64,000 nt of DNA from Pseudomonas alliivorans (GTDB taxonomy: Bacteria > Pseudomonadota > Gammaproteobacteria > Pseudomonadales > Pseudomonadaceae), in contig NZ_JAFFZW010000007.1 of assembly GCF_017826695.1 (NCBI RefSeq), positions 186,001 through 250,000 on the forward strand. The letters run 5' to 3'. The notes beneath the pieces were generated by a model. It did not search any database, was not told the origin of the DNA, and was given only the letters and a program-made list of their open reading frames with translations. Within the stretch, counting starts at the first letter, position 1; each line of letters starts with the position of its first letter. Position numbers and translations under genes: made by a program. Positions 1 to 8,916 of the stretch are shown piece after piece.

Positions 1-299
1 GCATCGGCCAACGGCACCACGCGGGCACCGGGCGCAATACCCGCGACGCTGCCGACCGGCATCAGAAACACCTTGCCACCGGAAAACCCCATCACCTCAG
101 CCTCGACCTCGACCGGGTGATGACTGTCGTCGTTGATCACCACGCAGCGACTGCCCATGGCCGCACGCAAACCTTCGGCTTCCAGCGTCAGCCCGACCAT
201 GCGCAGCAGACGGCCTTCAACCACCGGCTGCGCAGGCAGGCTGATGGCGCCTGCATAGGCTCCCAGGCGTTTGCCAAAGCTGGTGCGATCAAGGCGCAT
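1..299 (-). CDS. fliI: Flagellar export ATPase FliI (N-terminal part, cut by window start)
   Basis: Only the first 99 codons lie in the window; the gene continues beyond base 1. The visible part begins MRLDRTSFGKRLGAY and is the N-terminal beta-barrel region (VVEGRLLRMVGLTLEA, GSRCVV, VMGFSGGKVFLMP) that precedes the Walker ATPase core in FliI/YscN proteins. FliI is the cytoplasmic ATPase that, with FliH and FliJ, drives type III export of flagellar subunits. The ATG at 299 overlaps the end of fliH by 11 bases, which points to translational coupling in a fliEFGHI operon. The catalytic core is outside the window, so identity rests on this N-terminus and on the gene order. Confidence 0.9.
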   Translation of the reverse strand, partial: MRLDRTSFGKRLGAYAGAISLPAQPVVEGRLLRMVGLTLEAEGLRAAMGSRCVVINDDSHHPVEVEAEVMGFSGGKVFLMPVGSVAGIAPGARVVPLAD

Positions 300-1107
300 C
301 GAGCGTATCCATGTCTGGCGCGACGGTTTTCGATGGCTGCACGGACGCCGCGTCCAGCTCGACGCTGACGTCGGCCGGCGCAGGGTGCGTGACTTGTTCG
401 TGCAATTGATCATGCATTTTCGAGATGGCCAGAGCGATCCGCGTTTCGATGCTGGCATCGATGCGGCTGTGCTCGGTTTCAATCCGGCAACCGCCCGGCA
501 GCAACGTGTCGTCTTCGAGAATTTTCCACGCCTCCTCATGACGCTCACGCATGGCCTTGACCAGTGCGAAGTCCTGAGGATTGATGAAGATACGCAGATT
601 ATTGGCACCCATCGGCAACAGCTTCAACGCATCACGCAGCACGCTGGCGATCTGCGCGGAATCGGTTGCCAGCTCACGCTGAATCACCTGCCGGGCAATG
701 TGCTCGACCAGATGAATGACGGCTTTTTCGATCTGCGTATCCTGCTCGGCAATCGGATTGAGCAGACTGGCCATCAGCGTTTCAAGGCTGGCGATCTTGC
801 CAGCCAGCGCCACTTCCGCTTCCTGCCGAACCTTGAGCTGAGTGCTGTGAAAGCCCTCTTTTTCGCCGGTGGCGAAACCCTCGTTCCAGGCTTCCTGGCG
901 AATGCTTTCCAGCTCTTCCAGGGTCAGCGGCTGGACTTCTTCCAGCGGCACTTCTTCCATCTCGGCCGGTTCATCGAGCACTTCAGGCTCGGGTTCCGGC
1001 TCGGGTTCTACATGCGGGTCGAAACTGGGCAATGCCCAGAGATCGAGACCGCTGACGTCCTTGGCACGAATGAGGTCGCTGGCCGATTCTTTATTGGAAC
1101 TGGACAT
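289..1107 (-). CDS. fliH: Flagellar assembly protein FliH
   Basis: A 272-residue protein that binds FliI, holds the ATPase at the base of the export gate and regulates its activity. The N-terminal third is acidic and low in complexity, with an EPEPEPEPE run near residues 35-43. A Glu/Gln-rich helical stretch (residues 75-130) and the conserved C-terminal FliH/HrpE domain follow (HLVEHIARQVIQREL, LRIFINPQDFALV, DTLLPGGCRIETEHSRIDAS). The start codon is 15 bases past the fliG stop. The acidic repeat is typical of pseudomonad FliH and is probably a flexible linker. Confidence 0.95.
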   Translation of the reverse strand: MSSSNKESASDLIRAKDVSGLDLWALPSFDPHVEPEPEPEPEVLDEPAEMEEVPLEEVQPLTLEELESIRQEAWNEGFATGEKEGFHSTQLKVRQEAEVALAGKIASLETLMASLLNPIAEQDTQIEKAVIHLVEHIARQVIQRELATDSAQIASVLRDALKLLPMGANNLRIFINPQDFALVKAMRERHEEAWKILEDDTLLPGGCRIETEHSRIDASIETRIALAISKMHDQLHEQVTHPAPADVSVELDAASVQPSKTVAPDMDTLDAP

Positions 1108-1122
1108 GAGTCGGCTGAATCC

Positions 1123-2139
1123 TTAGATCATTTCCTCGCCACCCTTGCCACCGAGCACGATCTCGCCGGCTTCGGCCATACGACGCGCAATGGTGAGGAT
1201 TTCTTTCTGGGCAGTTTCCACATCGCTGACGCGCACCGGCCCCTTGGCCTCCAGGTCGTCGCGCAACAGTTCTGCGGCTCGCTTGGACATGTTCTTGAAG
1301 ATTTTTTCCTTGATCGCCTCGTCCGACCCCTTGAGCGCCAGCACCAGCACGTCCGAAGACACTTCGCGCAACAGCGCCTGGATACCACGATCGTCCACGT
1401 CGGAGAGGTTGTTGAAGACAAACATGAGGTCTTCGATCTGCACGGAAAGGTCTTCGTCGACCTCGCGGATCGAATCCATGAGCGCGCCTTCGATGGAGCT
1501 GTCGAGGAAGTTCATGATGTCGGCCGCACGCTTGATACCACCCAAGGTAGTACGCGACGTGTTGGCGTTGCCGGAGAACTGCTTCTCGAGAATCTGGTTG
1601 AGCTCTTTCAGTGCCGCCGGTTGCACGGTGTTCAGGGACGAGACGCGCAGGATGATGTCCAGACGCACCTTGTGGTCGAAATGCCCGAGCACTTCACCAG
1701 CCTGGTCGGCATCCAGATACGCCACCACAATGGCCTGGATCTGCGGGTGTTCGAAACGGATCACGTCGGCAACGGCGCGCGGCTCCATCCACTTGAGGCT
1801 GTCCAGACCGCTGGTGTTGCCACCGAGCAGGATGCGGTCGATCAGGCCATTGGCCTTGTCTTCGCCCAGCGCCTGGGTGAGCATCTTGCGAATGTAGCCA
1901 TCGGAACCGACGCCCAGACTGGTCTGGTCACCGACGATGTCGACGAACTCGCTCATCACTTCTTCGACCTGCTCACGATGCACGTTGCGCATCTGAGCCA
2001 TGGCCACGCCCACTTTCTGCACTTCCTTGGGCCCCATGTGACGCAATACCTGCGCCGCATCGGTTTCCCCCAGAGAAAGCAGCAGCACGGCGGCCTTCTC
2101 GACTTTACTCAGTTTGGCTACGAGGGCTCGATCATTCAT
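1123..2139 (-). CDS. fliG: Flagellar motor switch protein FliG
   Basis: A 338-residue C-ring protein that interacts with the MotA/B stator and transmits torque and switching. The N-terminal domain (KVEKAAVLLLSLGE) binds the FliF tail. The middle domain carries the EHPQ motif at residues 130-133 used to contact FliM. The C-terminal domain has the charged torque helix (KRAAELLRDDLE). The start overlaps the fliF stop by 8 bases, so the two should be translated together, matching their 1:1 contact in the MS/C-ring. Length and motifs are ordinary. Confidence 0.97.
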   Translation of the reverse strand: MNDRALVAKLSKVEKAAVLLLSLGETDAAQVLRHMGPKEVQKVGVAMAQMRNVHREQVEEVMSEFVDIVGDQTSLGVGSDGYIRKMLTQALGEDKANGLIDRILLGGNTSGLDSLKWMEPRAVADVIRFEHPQIQAIVVAYLDADQAGEVLGHFDHKVRLDIILRVSSLNTVQPAALKELNQILEKQFSGNANTSRTTLGGIKRAADIMNFLDSSIEGALMDSIREVDEDLSVQIEDLMFVFNNLSDVDDRGIQALLREVSSDVLVLALKGSDEAIKEKIFKNMSKRAAELLRDDLEAKGPVRVSDVETAQKEILTIARRMAEAGEIVLGGKGGEEMI

Positions 2140-3913
2140 CAGTGTTAATCCACTCTTTCACGACCTGGGCCACACGACCCGGATCTTCAGCCACCAAACT
2201 CTTGATTGCGTTGAGCTGTGCGTCATAACCCTCGGTCGGGCTAGGCAGCAGGATGCTCTGCGGACCGCCCAGGCTGACGCGGTCGTTGGACAGCTCGCCA
2301 TCCAGTCCGCCCATGCCACCCAGCTCGGCATCGCCACCGAAACCGGCCAGCTCGCGACTCTTGCCGGTGGTGATGTTGTTCAACACCGGACGCAGCACAC
2401 CGAAGACCAGAATCAGGATGAAGATAACGCCCACCGCCTGCTTGACGATGTCCCAGAACCAGGGCTGCGAGTAGAACGAAGCCTCGGGCAGCACTTCGGC
2501 GCGCTCGCTGGAGAACGGTACGTTGATCACGCTGACGCTGTCGCCACGGCTGGCATCGAAACCGACGGCATCCTGGACCAGACGCGTGAAGCGAGCCAGG
2601 TCTGCGGCGCTCCAGGGCGCACGGGTCACTTCACCATTGGCGGCATTGGTCTTGACCATGTCATCGACCACCACGGCAACCGACAGGCGCGTCAGACGAC
2701 CCTGCTGTTGCTTGGTGTGGCTGATGGAACGGTCCAGCTCGAAGTTCTTGGTGGACTGCACGCGCTTGTCGGCCGGGTATGGCGCCAGCGCAGGCTGACC
2801 GGTGGCCGGGTCCATGATCTGCTGACCGTTGGCATCCAGCAGCGGCTGACCCGGAGCGATAGCGGCTGCAGCGGCACCCGCACCGCCGGCAGTCTGTGGC
2901 GCGGTCGCAGGGCCTGGAGGCTGGTTGCTCAGCGCGCCCGGAACACCTTGCGAACCTGAACTGCTGGAACGCTGTTCGTTGACCGACTGCTCGCTGCGCA
3001 AGGCAGGCTGATCGGGGTTGAAGCTTTCGGCAGTCGATTCGACGGCGCTGAAATCAACCACCGCCGACACTTCGGCCTTGTAGCGGTCAGAACCCAGAAT
3101 CGGTTGCAGAATGTTCTGAACGCGCTGAGTCAGCATCCCTTCCATACGGCGGCTGTAATCAAACTGCTTGCCTGCCATGGTCAATTCTGAGTTTTCGGCC
3201 TGATCGGACAGCAGGGCGCCTTTCTGGTCGACAACCGTAATCTGTGATTTGGTCAGCTCAGGAACGCTGGTGGCCACCAGATTGATGATCGCCATGACCT
3301 GACTCGGCTCAAGCGAGCGACCGGCATACAGTTCAACCAGTACAGAGGCGCTTGGCTTGCGGTCGTCACGGACAAAAACCGAACTCTTCGGAATAGCCAG
3401 GTGCACGCGGGCACCCTTGACGTTGTTCAATGCAGAAATGGTGCGCGCCAGTTCGCCTTCCAGACCACGGCGATAGCGCGTGGCTTCCATGAACTGGCTG
3501 GTGCCCAGCCCCTGATCCTTGTCCAGAATCTCGAAACCGATGTTGGCATCGTTCTGCACCACACCTGCCTGAGCCAGCTGGATGCGTGCACGCTGCACAT
3601 CATCAGCCTTGACCAGCAGAGCGCCGGAGTTTGGCTCGACGGTGTAATTGATGTTCGCCGCAGTCAGGGTGTCCATGATCTGCTTGCTGTCCATACCGGC
3701 GAGGCTGCCGTACAGCGGACGATAGTCAGGCTGCTGCGACCACAGCACCACGGCGAAGCCAATGGCCACGCTCGCGGCCAGACCGACCATAAGGCCGATC
3801 TGACGCAGCATGGTCATTTCGGAAAGGTTTTCCAGAAACGAGAGCCCGAACAACGGTTTCTTGTCGGAGGCGCCCGCTCTTGCTGGAACAGGATCGGCTG
3901 TTGCTTCGGCCAT
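2132..3913 (-). CDS. fliF: Flagellar MS-ring protein FliF
   Basis: A 593-residue inner-membrane protein forming the MS ring, the first structure built and the housing of the export gate. There are two membrane segments, near residues 38-58 (IGLMVGLAASVAIGFAVVLW) and near 480-500 (VGVIFILILVFGVLRP), flanking a large periplasmic part with ring-building motifs (YTVEPNSGALLVK, RRGLEGELARTI). A Gly/Ala/Pro/Gln-rich spacer sits around residues 320-370. The C-terminal cytoplasmic tail (LVAEDPGRVAQVVKEWI) is the FliG-binding helix. The gene lies 15 bases after fliE. Confidence 0.97.
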   Translation of the reverse strand: MAEATADPVPARAGASDKKPLFGLSFLENLSEMTMLRQIGLMVGLAASVAIGFAVVLWSQQPDYRPLYGSLAGMDSKQIMDTLTAANINYTVEPNSGALLVKADDVQRARIQLAQAGVVQNDANIGFEILDKDQGLGTSQFMEATRYRRGLEGELARTISALNNVKGARVHLAIPKSSVFVRDDRKPSASVLVELYAGRSLEPSQVMAIINLVATSVPELTKSQITVVDQKGALLSDQAENSELTMAGKQFDYSRRMEGMLTQRVQNILQPILGSDRYKAEVSAVVDFSAVESTAESFNPDQPALRSEQSVNEQRSSSSGSQGVPGALSNQPPGPATAPQTAGGAGAAAAAIAPGQPLLDANGQQIMDPATGQPALAPYPADKRVQSTKNFELDRSISHTKQQQGRLTRLSVAVVVDDMVKTNAANGEVTRAPWSAADLARFTRLVQDAVGFDASRGDSVSVINVPFSSERAEVLPEASFYSQPWFWDIVKQAVGVIFILILVFGVLRPVLNNITTGKSRELAGFGGDAELGGMGGLDGELSNDRVSLGGPQSILLPSPTEGYDAQLNAIKSLVAEDPGRVAQVVKEWINTDE

Positions 3914-3928
3914 GACTCAGTACGTCCC

Positions 3929-4258
3929 TTAAACCGGCATCTGCATGATGTCTTGATAAGCCTGAACCAGTTTGTTGCGAACCTGGGTCAAGGCCTGAAA
4001 CGACACGCTGGCTTTCTGCGAGGAGATCATGACGTCAGTCAGATCCACACCGCTCTTGCCGATTTCGAACGCGTTGGCCAACTGGCTGGATGCCTGCTGA
4101 GTCGACGCAACCTTGTTGACGGCCTGGCCAAGCATATCGGCAAAACTGCTGGCACCTGCTTCCTGAGGACCGGACACAGGCTTGGGTGCGGCCATAGCAT
4201 CCATCTGCATGGCCCGCATATCCAACATCAAGCGATTAAATTCAATACCTTGGCTCAT
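3929..4258 (-). CDS. fliE: Flagellar hook-basal body complex protein FliE
   Basis: A 109-residue adaptor that joins the MS ring to the rod. The conserved ends are visible: MSQGIEFNRLMLDMRAMQ at the start, and VDLTDVMISSQKASVSFQAL with VRNKLVQAYQDIMQMPV at the end. The ATG at 4258 was chosen over one two codons upstream because the purine-rich GAGAG at about 4268-4272 is then correctly spaced, and because it matches the family start. It is the first gene of the fliEFGHI operon, behind a very good sigma-54 promoter. Confidence 0.95.
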   Translation of the reverse strand: MSQGIEFNRLMLDMRAMQMDAMAAPKPVSGPQEAGASSFADMLGQAVNKVASTQQASSQLANAFEIGKSGVDLTDVMISSQKASVSFQALTQVRNKLVQAYQDIMQMPV

Positions 4259-4320
4259 GGACATTTTCTCTCGTAAGGCCCGCAAATTTTTGACACTGAT
4301 TCAGCGGATACAGATGACTT

Positions 4321-4336
4321 AGCAACAACGGTGCCA
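4321..4336 (-). promoter_or_regulatory. Sigma-54 promoter of fliE operon
   Basis: On the minus strand the sequence is TGGCACCGTTGTTGCT, a full match to the sigma-54 consensus TGGCAC-N5-TTGCW with correct -24/-12 spacing. The predicted transcript start near 4310 leaves a leader of about 50 bases before fliE. In P. aeruginosa this operon depends on FleR, encoded next door. Short GGCA/TGCC elements at 4345-4357 and 4397-4409 upstream are candidate activator contacts. The rest of the fliE-fleR interval (4259-4511) shows nothing else. Confidence 0.88.
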
Positions 4337-4511
4337 GCTAGATGGCGGCAATATGCCACACCACCTTCGAATATGACGTCTATCGAGATGACATCACCGC
4401 CGCAATGCCCGTCGGACAAGGCTTGCAGGCCTTGCGAATAACATCCGTGATACGAAGAATCAGACACAACAGATCATGACCACTGGTCTGCACCGGATCG
4501 GGCTATGGCCG

Positions 4512-5927
4512 TCAGGTTGCAAACAGATAGCCTTCCACATCCATGCCGGCGTCACGCATCTGTGCCAGCTTGTAACGCAACGTCCGCGGGCTGATCCCCA
4601 GACGCTCGGCTGCTTCCTTGCGACGACCGCGCTCGGCGCGCAGCGTATCGATGATCATTTGAAACTCTCGACGCCTGAGATCATCACCCAGCGCACCTGC
4701 TGACTCTGCCCCTCCTGCGGCCACCGCATTTTCCGCCACTGACGTGACAGGCATGGGTGGCGCGGGTGCCTGCACAACTGGCGAAGGCATACTTCCCGCC
4801 GGACCGGCGAGGCAGAAATCCTGCGCCTGAATCACGCCACCCTGCTGCAGGATCAGCGCGCGCTGCACGGCGTTGTCCAGCTCACGCACATTGCCAGGCC
4901 ATGGATAGCTCACCAGACAGGCCTGCGCTTCAGCAGAAAGGCGGACCGGCGCATGCTTCATTTTATTGACGTGCTTGGCCAGCAGACGCTCGGCCAGCGG
5001 CAAAATATCGGCAGTCCTTTGACGCAATGCCTGCCAGGCCAGCGGAAATACCGACAGCCGATAAAACAGATCTTCACGGAAACGCCCCGCCGCCACTTCA
5101 CCGGCCAAATCACGGTTGGTGGTGGCCAGCACGCGGATGTCGAGAATGATGGGCTTGCGCGCGCCGACTCGCTCAACCTCGCGTTCTTGCAGCACACGCA
5201 ACAACTTGGCCTGCAGGCCCATGGGCATTTCGGAAATCTCGTCGAGCAGGATCGTGCCGCCATCGGCCTGTTCGAACTTGCCCGCCTGCGCCGCAATGGC
5301 CCCTGTAAATGAGCCTTTCTCGTGACCGAACAGCGTGGCCTCGAGCATGTTGTCGGGAATCGCTGCGCAGTTGATTGCAATGAAAGGCTTATCGGCACGT
5401 GGCGAATTTTGATGAATGTATCGAGCCAGAACTTCCTTGCCGGTCCCGGACTCGCCGGAAATGAGCACGGTGGAGTCGCTTTTCGCCACTCGGCTGGCCA
5501 GATTGAGCAATTGAATACTTGCAGGCTCCACGGCAATCGGGCCCTCGCCTTCGGCCGGACCGAGACGCCCCAGTGCATGGCGCGCGACCAGCGCCAGCAA
5601 TGCCTTGGGCTCGAAAGGCTTGACCAGATAATCCGCAGCGCCCTGGCGCATGGCATCGACAGCACGCTCGACAGCGCCGTGCGCCGTCATCAGCAGCACG
5701 GGCAATTGCGGATGACGGTTGCGCAGCAAGGCCAGCAACTGATGACCATCCATGCCCGGCATGTTCACGTCACTGATCACCAGACTGAATGGCTCGGACT
5801 CAACCGCGAGCAGCGCTTCTTCCGCCGAACCGACTGCACGGTACCCGTATCCGGCCAGCTCCAGGGTTTCCCCCAGCGCCTCGCGCAATGAACGGTCATC
5901 TTCGACCAGCAACACCTTGATCGACAT
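4512..5927 (-). CDS. fleR: Sigma-54-dependent flagellar response regulator FleR
   Basis: A 471-residue NtrC-type activator, phosphorylated by FleS, that switches on later flagellar genes (hook, rod, rings). The receiver domain spans residues 1-120 with phosphoacceptor D53 (SDVNMPGMDG). The AAA+ domain has Walker A GESGTGKE at 158-165 and the sigma-54-contact loop as GSFTGA (205-210) in place of the more common GAFTGA. A Fis-type helix-turn-helix ends the protein (RRKEAAERLGISPRTLRYKL). The start MSIKVLLVEDD at 5927 was chosen over an upstream extension because it begins at the receiver fold and overlaps the fleS stop by one base (TGATG). Confidence 0.95.
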   Translation of the reverse strand: MSIKVLLVEDDRSLREALGETLELAGYGYRAVGSAEEALLAVESEPFSLVISDVNMPGMDGHQLLALLRNRHPQLPVLLMTAHGAVERAVDAMRQGAADYLVKPFEPKALLALVARHALGRLGPAEGEGPIAVEPASIQLLNLASRVAKSDSTVLISGESGTGKEVLARYIHQNSPRADKPFIAINCAAIPDNMLEATLFGHEKGSFTGAIAAQAGKFEQADGGTILLDEISEMPMGLQAKLLRVLQEREVERVGARKPIILDIRVLATTNRDLAGEVAAGRFREDLFYRLSVFPLAWQALRQRTADILPLAERLLAKHVNKMKHAPVRLSAEAQACLVSYPWPGNVRELDNAVQRALILQQGGVIQAQDFCLAGPAGSMPSPVVQAPAPPMPVTSVAENAVAAGGAESAGALGDDLRRREFQMIIDTLRAERGRRKEAAERLGISPRTLRYKLAQMRDAGMDVEGYLFAT

Positions 5928-7141
5928 CAGCTTGCACTCACTGAACTGGCTGCAGGAATCAACGGCAGGCTGACGATGGCGCAAGTACCACGCCCGACAC
6001 GGGAGCGATATTGCACGCCACCCTGATGCGCGCGAGTCACTGCCGTGACCACCGCAAGGCCAAGGCCGGTGCCGGTGGTCTTGGTGGTGAAGAACGGCTC
6101 ACCGATACGGGCCAGCGCCGCCTGATCCATGCCGCTGCCGTTGTCACTGAAACACAGCCGCAGCGTATTACCGCGACTGTAGACGTGTACTTTGAGGCGT
6201 GTGCGGCCTGCACTGGCCTGCACGGCGTTTTCAACCAGATTGAGCAGCGCACCGACCAGCGTGTCGCGGTTACACAGCAGCTCGCCGTCGACGCTGTCGC
6301 ACTGCCAGCGAACCGCCACGCCCTGCAGGTGGGTCGCGGCTGCGTTCTGCAATGCCTGAAACAGCGCGCCCGGCGCGACGCGATCGGTCAGTGGCAGCTC
6401 ACCGCGGGCAAACACCAGCATGTCACGCACCTGATGCTCGAGTTCGTGCAAACGCTCCTTGAGTCGGCCGGCAAAACGCTGCTGGGTTTCCACCGGCAGT
6501 TCCTGCTCGGTCAGGTGGCTGGCATAGATCATCGCTGCAGACAGCGGTGTGCGAATCTGATGCGCCAGCGAGGCAACCATTCGCCCCAGGGAAGACAAGC
6601 GCTCGTGTCGAGCCAGCTGTTCCTGCAGGCGACGGGTTTCAGTCAGGTCGTTGAGCAGCACCAACTGGCCGGGCTCGGCATCCAGAGAGCGGGTGGAAAT
6701 GGACAGGCGACGGCCGTCCTTCAGCGATATCTCATGCCCATCGTCGACGCGTGGTGCGAAGCAACGACTGATCACATGCCGCCACAGCATGCCCAGCAAT
6801 GGCTGACCCAACAGATCGATGGCAGCAGGGTTGGCTTCGCGGACCACACCCATGCCATCAATGACAATCACGCCGCCCGGCAACAGATCGAGCAGGTTCT
6901 GCAGGCGGTTGGCCAGGCGTTCCTTTTCCGCCAGTTCCTGAAGACGCTGAACACCTGCTTGCGCCAGCTCACCCTTGAGTTCGGTCACACGCGCTTCCAA
7001 AAGTCCGTAGGAGTCGGTCAATTGCGCCGACATCTGATTGAACAGCGAAAACGCCTGTTCCAGGCCATGGCGACTTTCCAGCTCAAGAGCGGGAAATGGC
7101 TGAACAGACAGTTCGGAAGTCATGTGGGCGGCGTTGGACAT
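5927..7141 (-). CDS. fleS: Flagellar sensor histidine kinase FleS
   Basis: A 404-residue cytoplasmic histidine kinase paired with FleR. The order is a coiled coil (about residues 45-82), a PAS domain (about 85-170: LLPGGVIVIDGMGVVREANPAA), the H-box with phosphorylated H194 (SLAHQIRTPLS), then the N-box (LVENAVQAS), G1 (DNGSGMD) and G2 (GTGLGLAVV) of the ATPase domain. There is no membrane segment, so the signal is internal, presumably assembly state. A one-base stop/start overlap with fleR couples the pair. Confidence 0.95.
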   Translation of the reverse strand: MSNAAHMTSELSVQPFPALELESRHGLEQAFSLFNQMSAQLTDSYGLLEARVTELKGELAQAGVQRLQELAEKERLANRLQNLLDLLPGGVIVIDGMGVVREANPAAIDLLGQPLLGMLWRHVISRCFAPRVDDGHEISLKDGRRLSISTRSLDAEPGQLVLLNDLTETRRLQEQLARHERLSSLGRMVASLAHQIRTPLSAAMIYASHLTEQELPVETQQRFAGRLKERLHELEHQVRDMLVFARGELPLTDRVAPGALFQALQNAAATHLQGVAVRWQCDSVDGELLCNRDTLVGALLNLVENAVQASAGRTRLKVHVYSRGNTLRLCFSDNGSGMDQAALARIGEPFFTTKTTGTGLGLAVVTAVTRAHQGGVQYRSRVGRGTCAIVSLPLIPAASSVSAS

Positions 7142-7194
7142 AAATCATCTCTCGCGTGGCGGACCGTCAGTAAACGGTGTGTTGATAGAGACTT

Positions 7195-7210
7195 AGCAAT
7201 CCTCGTGCCG
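7195..7210 (-). promoter_or_regulatory. Sigma-54 promoter of fleSR
   Basis: The minus strand reads CGGCACGAGGATTGCT, matching GGCACG-N4-TTGCW with exact spacing. The predicted transcript start is near 7184, about 40 bases before the fleS ATG. In P. aeruginosa fleSR is a FleQ- and sigma-54-dependent operon, and fleQ is the gene immediately upstream here. The site directly abuts the T-run of the fleQ terminator. Confidence 0.88.
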
Positions 7211-7240
7211 AAAAAAAACCCCTGAAAATTCAGAGGTTTG
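7211..7240 (-). terminator. Rho-independent terminator after fleQ
   Basis: On the minus strand an AAACCTCTGAA / TTCAGGGGTTT hairpin (one mismatch) is followed by a run of eight T. It lies 24 bases past the fleQ stop and separates fleQ from the sigma-54-driven fleSR unit. Confidence 0.85.
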
Positions 7241-7263
7241 ATTTTTGGTCGTTTGAGCAGGCG

Positions 7264-8739
7264 TCAATCCTCCGCCTGTTCGTCTCCTTCTCGACGGCTC
7301 ATGCCGTACTTGCGCATCTTCTCGACCAGCGTCGTGCGACGGATGCGCAGACGTTCGGCGGCACGGGCAACAATGCCGTTGGCATCATCCAGCGCCTGCT
7401 GAATCAACCCCTGCTCGAGACCGCCCAGGTAGTCTTTCAGATCCAGTCCTTCAGGCGGCAACAGTGCGCCGGAGGCAAAGTTCGGCGTGTGGCCGTTGAT
7501 AGCGACACGCTCTTCGATCTCGCTGCGCAGGCTGTCGACCATTTGCTCGTCTTCATCGTCGACATAGCGAAACTTCTTCGGCAACTCGGCCACACCGATC
7601 ACGCCGTAGGGATGCATGATCGCCATGCGTTCCACCAGATTGGCCAGCTCGCGAACGTTGCCCGGCCAGGCGTGACGGCAGAGCGACATGATGGCCGCCG
7701 AGTTGAACCGGATCGAGCCGCGCTTTTCATGCTCCATGCGCGAGATCAGTTCATTCATCAGCAGCGGAATGTCTTCAACGCGCTCACGCAGCGGTGCCAT
7801 CTCGATCGGGAATACATTCAGACGGTAGTAAAGGTCTTCACGGAAGCTGCCGATCTCGATCATGTTTTCGAGATTCTTGTGCGTAGCGGCAATGATGCGC
7901 ACATCAATGCTCTGGGTCTTGTTACTGCCAACGCGCTCGAAGGTGCGTTCCTGCAACACGCGCAGCAACTTGACCTGCATCGGCAATGGCATGTCGCCTA
8001 TCTCATCAAGAAACAGTGTGCCGCCATTGGCCAGTTCAAAGCGTCCGGCACGACTGGTGATCGCCCCGGTAAAAGCGCCCTTCTCGTGACCGAACAATTC
8101 GCTTTCCAGCAGCTCAGCCGGAATCGCGCCGCAGTTGACGGGCACGAACGGCGCGTCGCGGCGTTTGGAGTGGTAATGCAGGTTACGGGCAACAACTTCC
8201 TTGCCGGTGCCGGACTCGCCCAGGATCAGAACACTGGCGTCGGTATCGGCCACCTGCTGCATCATCTGCCGCACGTGCTGGATTGCACGACTGGTACCGA
8301 CGAGGCTGCGGAACAGGTTAGGTTCGCGATGACGACCACGCTCACGGGCCTGATCGTACATTTCACGATAGACCTGGGCACGGTGCAGGGAATCCAGCAA
8401 TTTGCTGTAGCTGGGCGGCATTTCCAGCGCAGACAGCACGCGCCTGCGCATGTCTTCCGGAAGCTCGACGGAAGAACTTTCGCCCAAAAGCAAAACAGGA
8501 AGGAACTCATCCCATGCAGCGATGGTCTTAAGCAGTCCTTGAAGGCTGCCCGGGGCGTTTACGTTGCCGATCAGCACGCAAAGCACTTCCCGCGTAGACC
8601 CGAGAGCGCCTACGACCTGTTGCCAGTCTTGACTGGAACAGGAAAGATTTTCTTCGCCAAGGAAGTTCAGGATAACCGCCAGATCCCGGCGGCGCTGGCT
8701 ATCGTCATCGATTAGCAGAATCTTGATTTCACGCCACAT
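7264..8739 (-). CDS. fleQ: Master flagellar transcriptional activator FleQ
   Basis: A 491-residue sigma-54 activator at the top of the Pseudomonas flagellar cascade. In other pseudomonads it also binds cyclic-di-GMP and represses exopolysaccharide genes. The N-terminal FleQ (receiver-like) domain is about 1-130 and lacks the usual DxxMP phosphorylation signature. The AAA+ core has Walker A GESGTGKE at 174-181 and GAFTGA at 221-226. The C-terminal Fis-like helix-turn-helix reads ARAAERLRIRRTTLVEKMRKY. The length fits the family. It is transcribed apart from fleSR, with a terminator behind it. Confidence 0.97.
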   Translation of the reverse strand: MWREIKILLIDDDSQRRRDLAVILNFLGEENLSCSSQDWQQVVGALGSTREVLCVLIGNVNAPGSLQGLLKTIAAWDEFLPVLLLGESSSVELPEDMRRRVLSALEMPPSYSKLLDSLHRAQVYREMYDQARERGRHREPNLFRSLVGTSRAIQHVRQMMQQVADTDASVLILGESGTGKEVVARNLHYHSKRRDAPFVPVNCGAIPAELLESELFGHEKGAFTGAITSRAGRFELANGGTLFLDEIGDMPLPMQVKLLRVLQERTFERVGSNKTQSIDVRIIAATHKNLENMIEIGSFREDLYYRLNVFPIEMAPLRERVEDIPLLMNELISRMEHEKRGSIRFNSAAIMSLCRHAWPGNVRELANLVERMAIMHPYGVIGVAELPKKFRYVDDEDEQMVDSLRSEIEERVAINGHTPNFASGALLPPEGLDLKDYLGGLEQGLIQQALDDANGIVARAAERLRIRRTTLVEKMRKYGMSRREGDEQAED

Positions 8740-8888
8740 GCAATAGCAACTTCCCTAGTCAACTCAATGCCCATGATTGGGGGCAGCTTGGCCGCTCAGC
8801 CGATATAAACGATGAGACGCCAGAAAATAGTAAACATCACTAGTTAAGTCAAAAAAACGTAAACAGTCAAATTTATGGCGAACTTCCT

Positions 8889-8908
8889 GTCGGATAATTA
8901 AACCGACA
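8889..8908 (-). terminator. Weak hairpin after fliT
   Basis: A six-base-pair stem (TGTCGG / CCGACA) with an A/T-rich loop lies just past the fliT stop. No T-run follows on the minus strand, so it is at best a weak or Rho-assisted terminator. The remainder of the fliT-fleQ interval (8740-8888) holds no recognisable site beyond an A/T-rich stretch expected to contain the fleQ promoter. Confidence 0.35.
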
Positions 8909-8916
8909 AATAAAAG

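Noticed and set aside
271..2148. Long plus-strand open frame of about 625 codons opposite fliH and fliG
   Set aside because: It is an antisense shadow caused by high G+C at third positions. The minus-strand frames are unmistakable FliH and FliG with family motifs and proper operon spacing. The same holds for the other long antisense frames across fleR, fleS, fgt2, flgA/cheV, pobA and vgrG.
8820..8880. Sequence resembling half of a FleQ binding site (GTCAAATTTATG) upstream of fleQ
   Set aside because: Only one half of the palindromic consensus is present, and the A/T-rich context makes chance matches likely.
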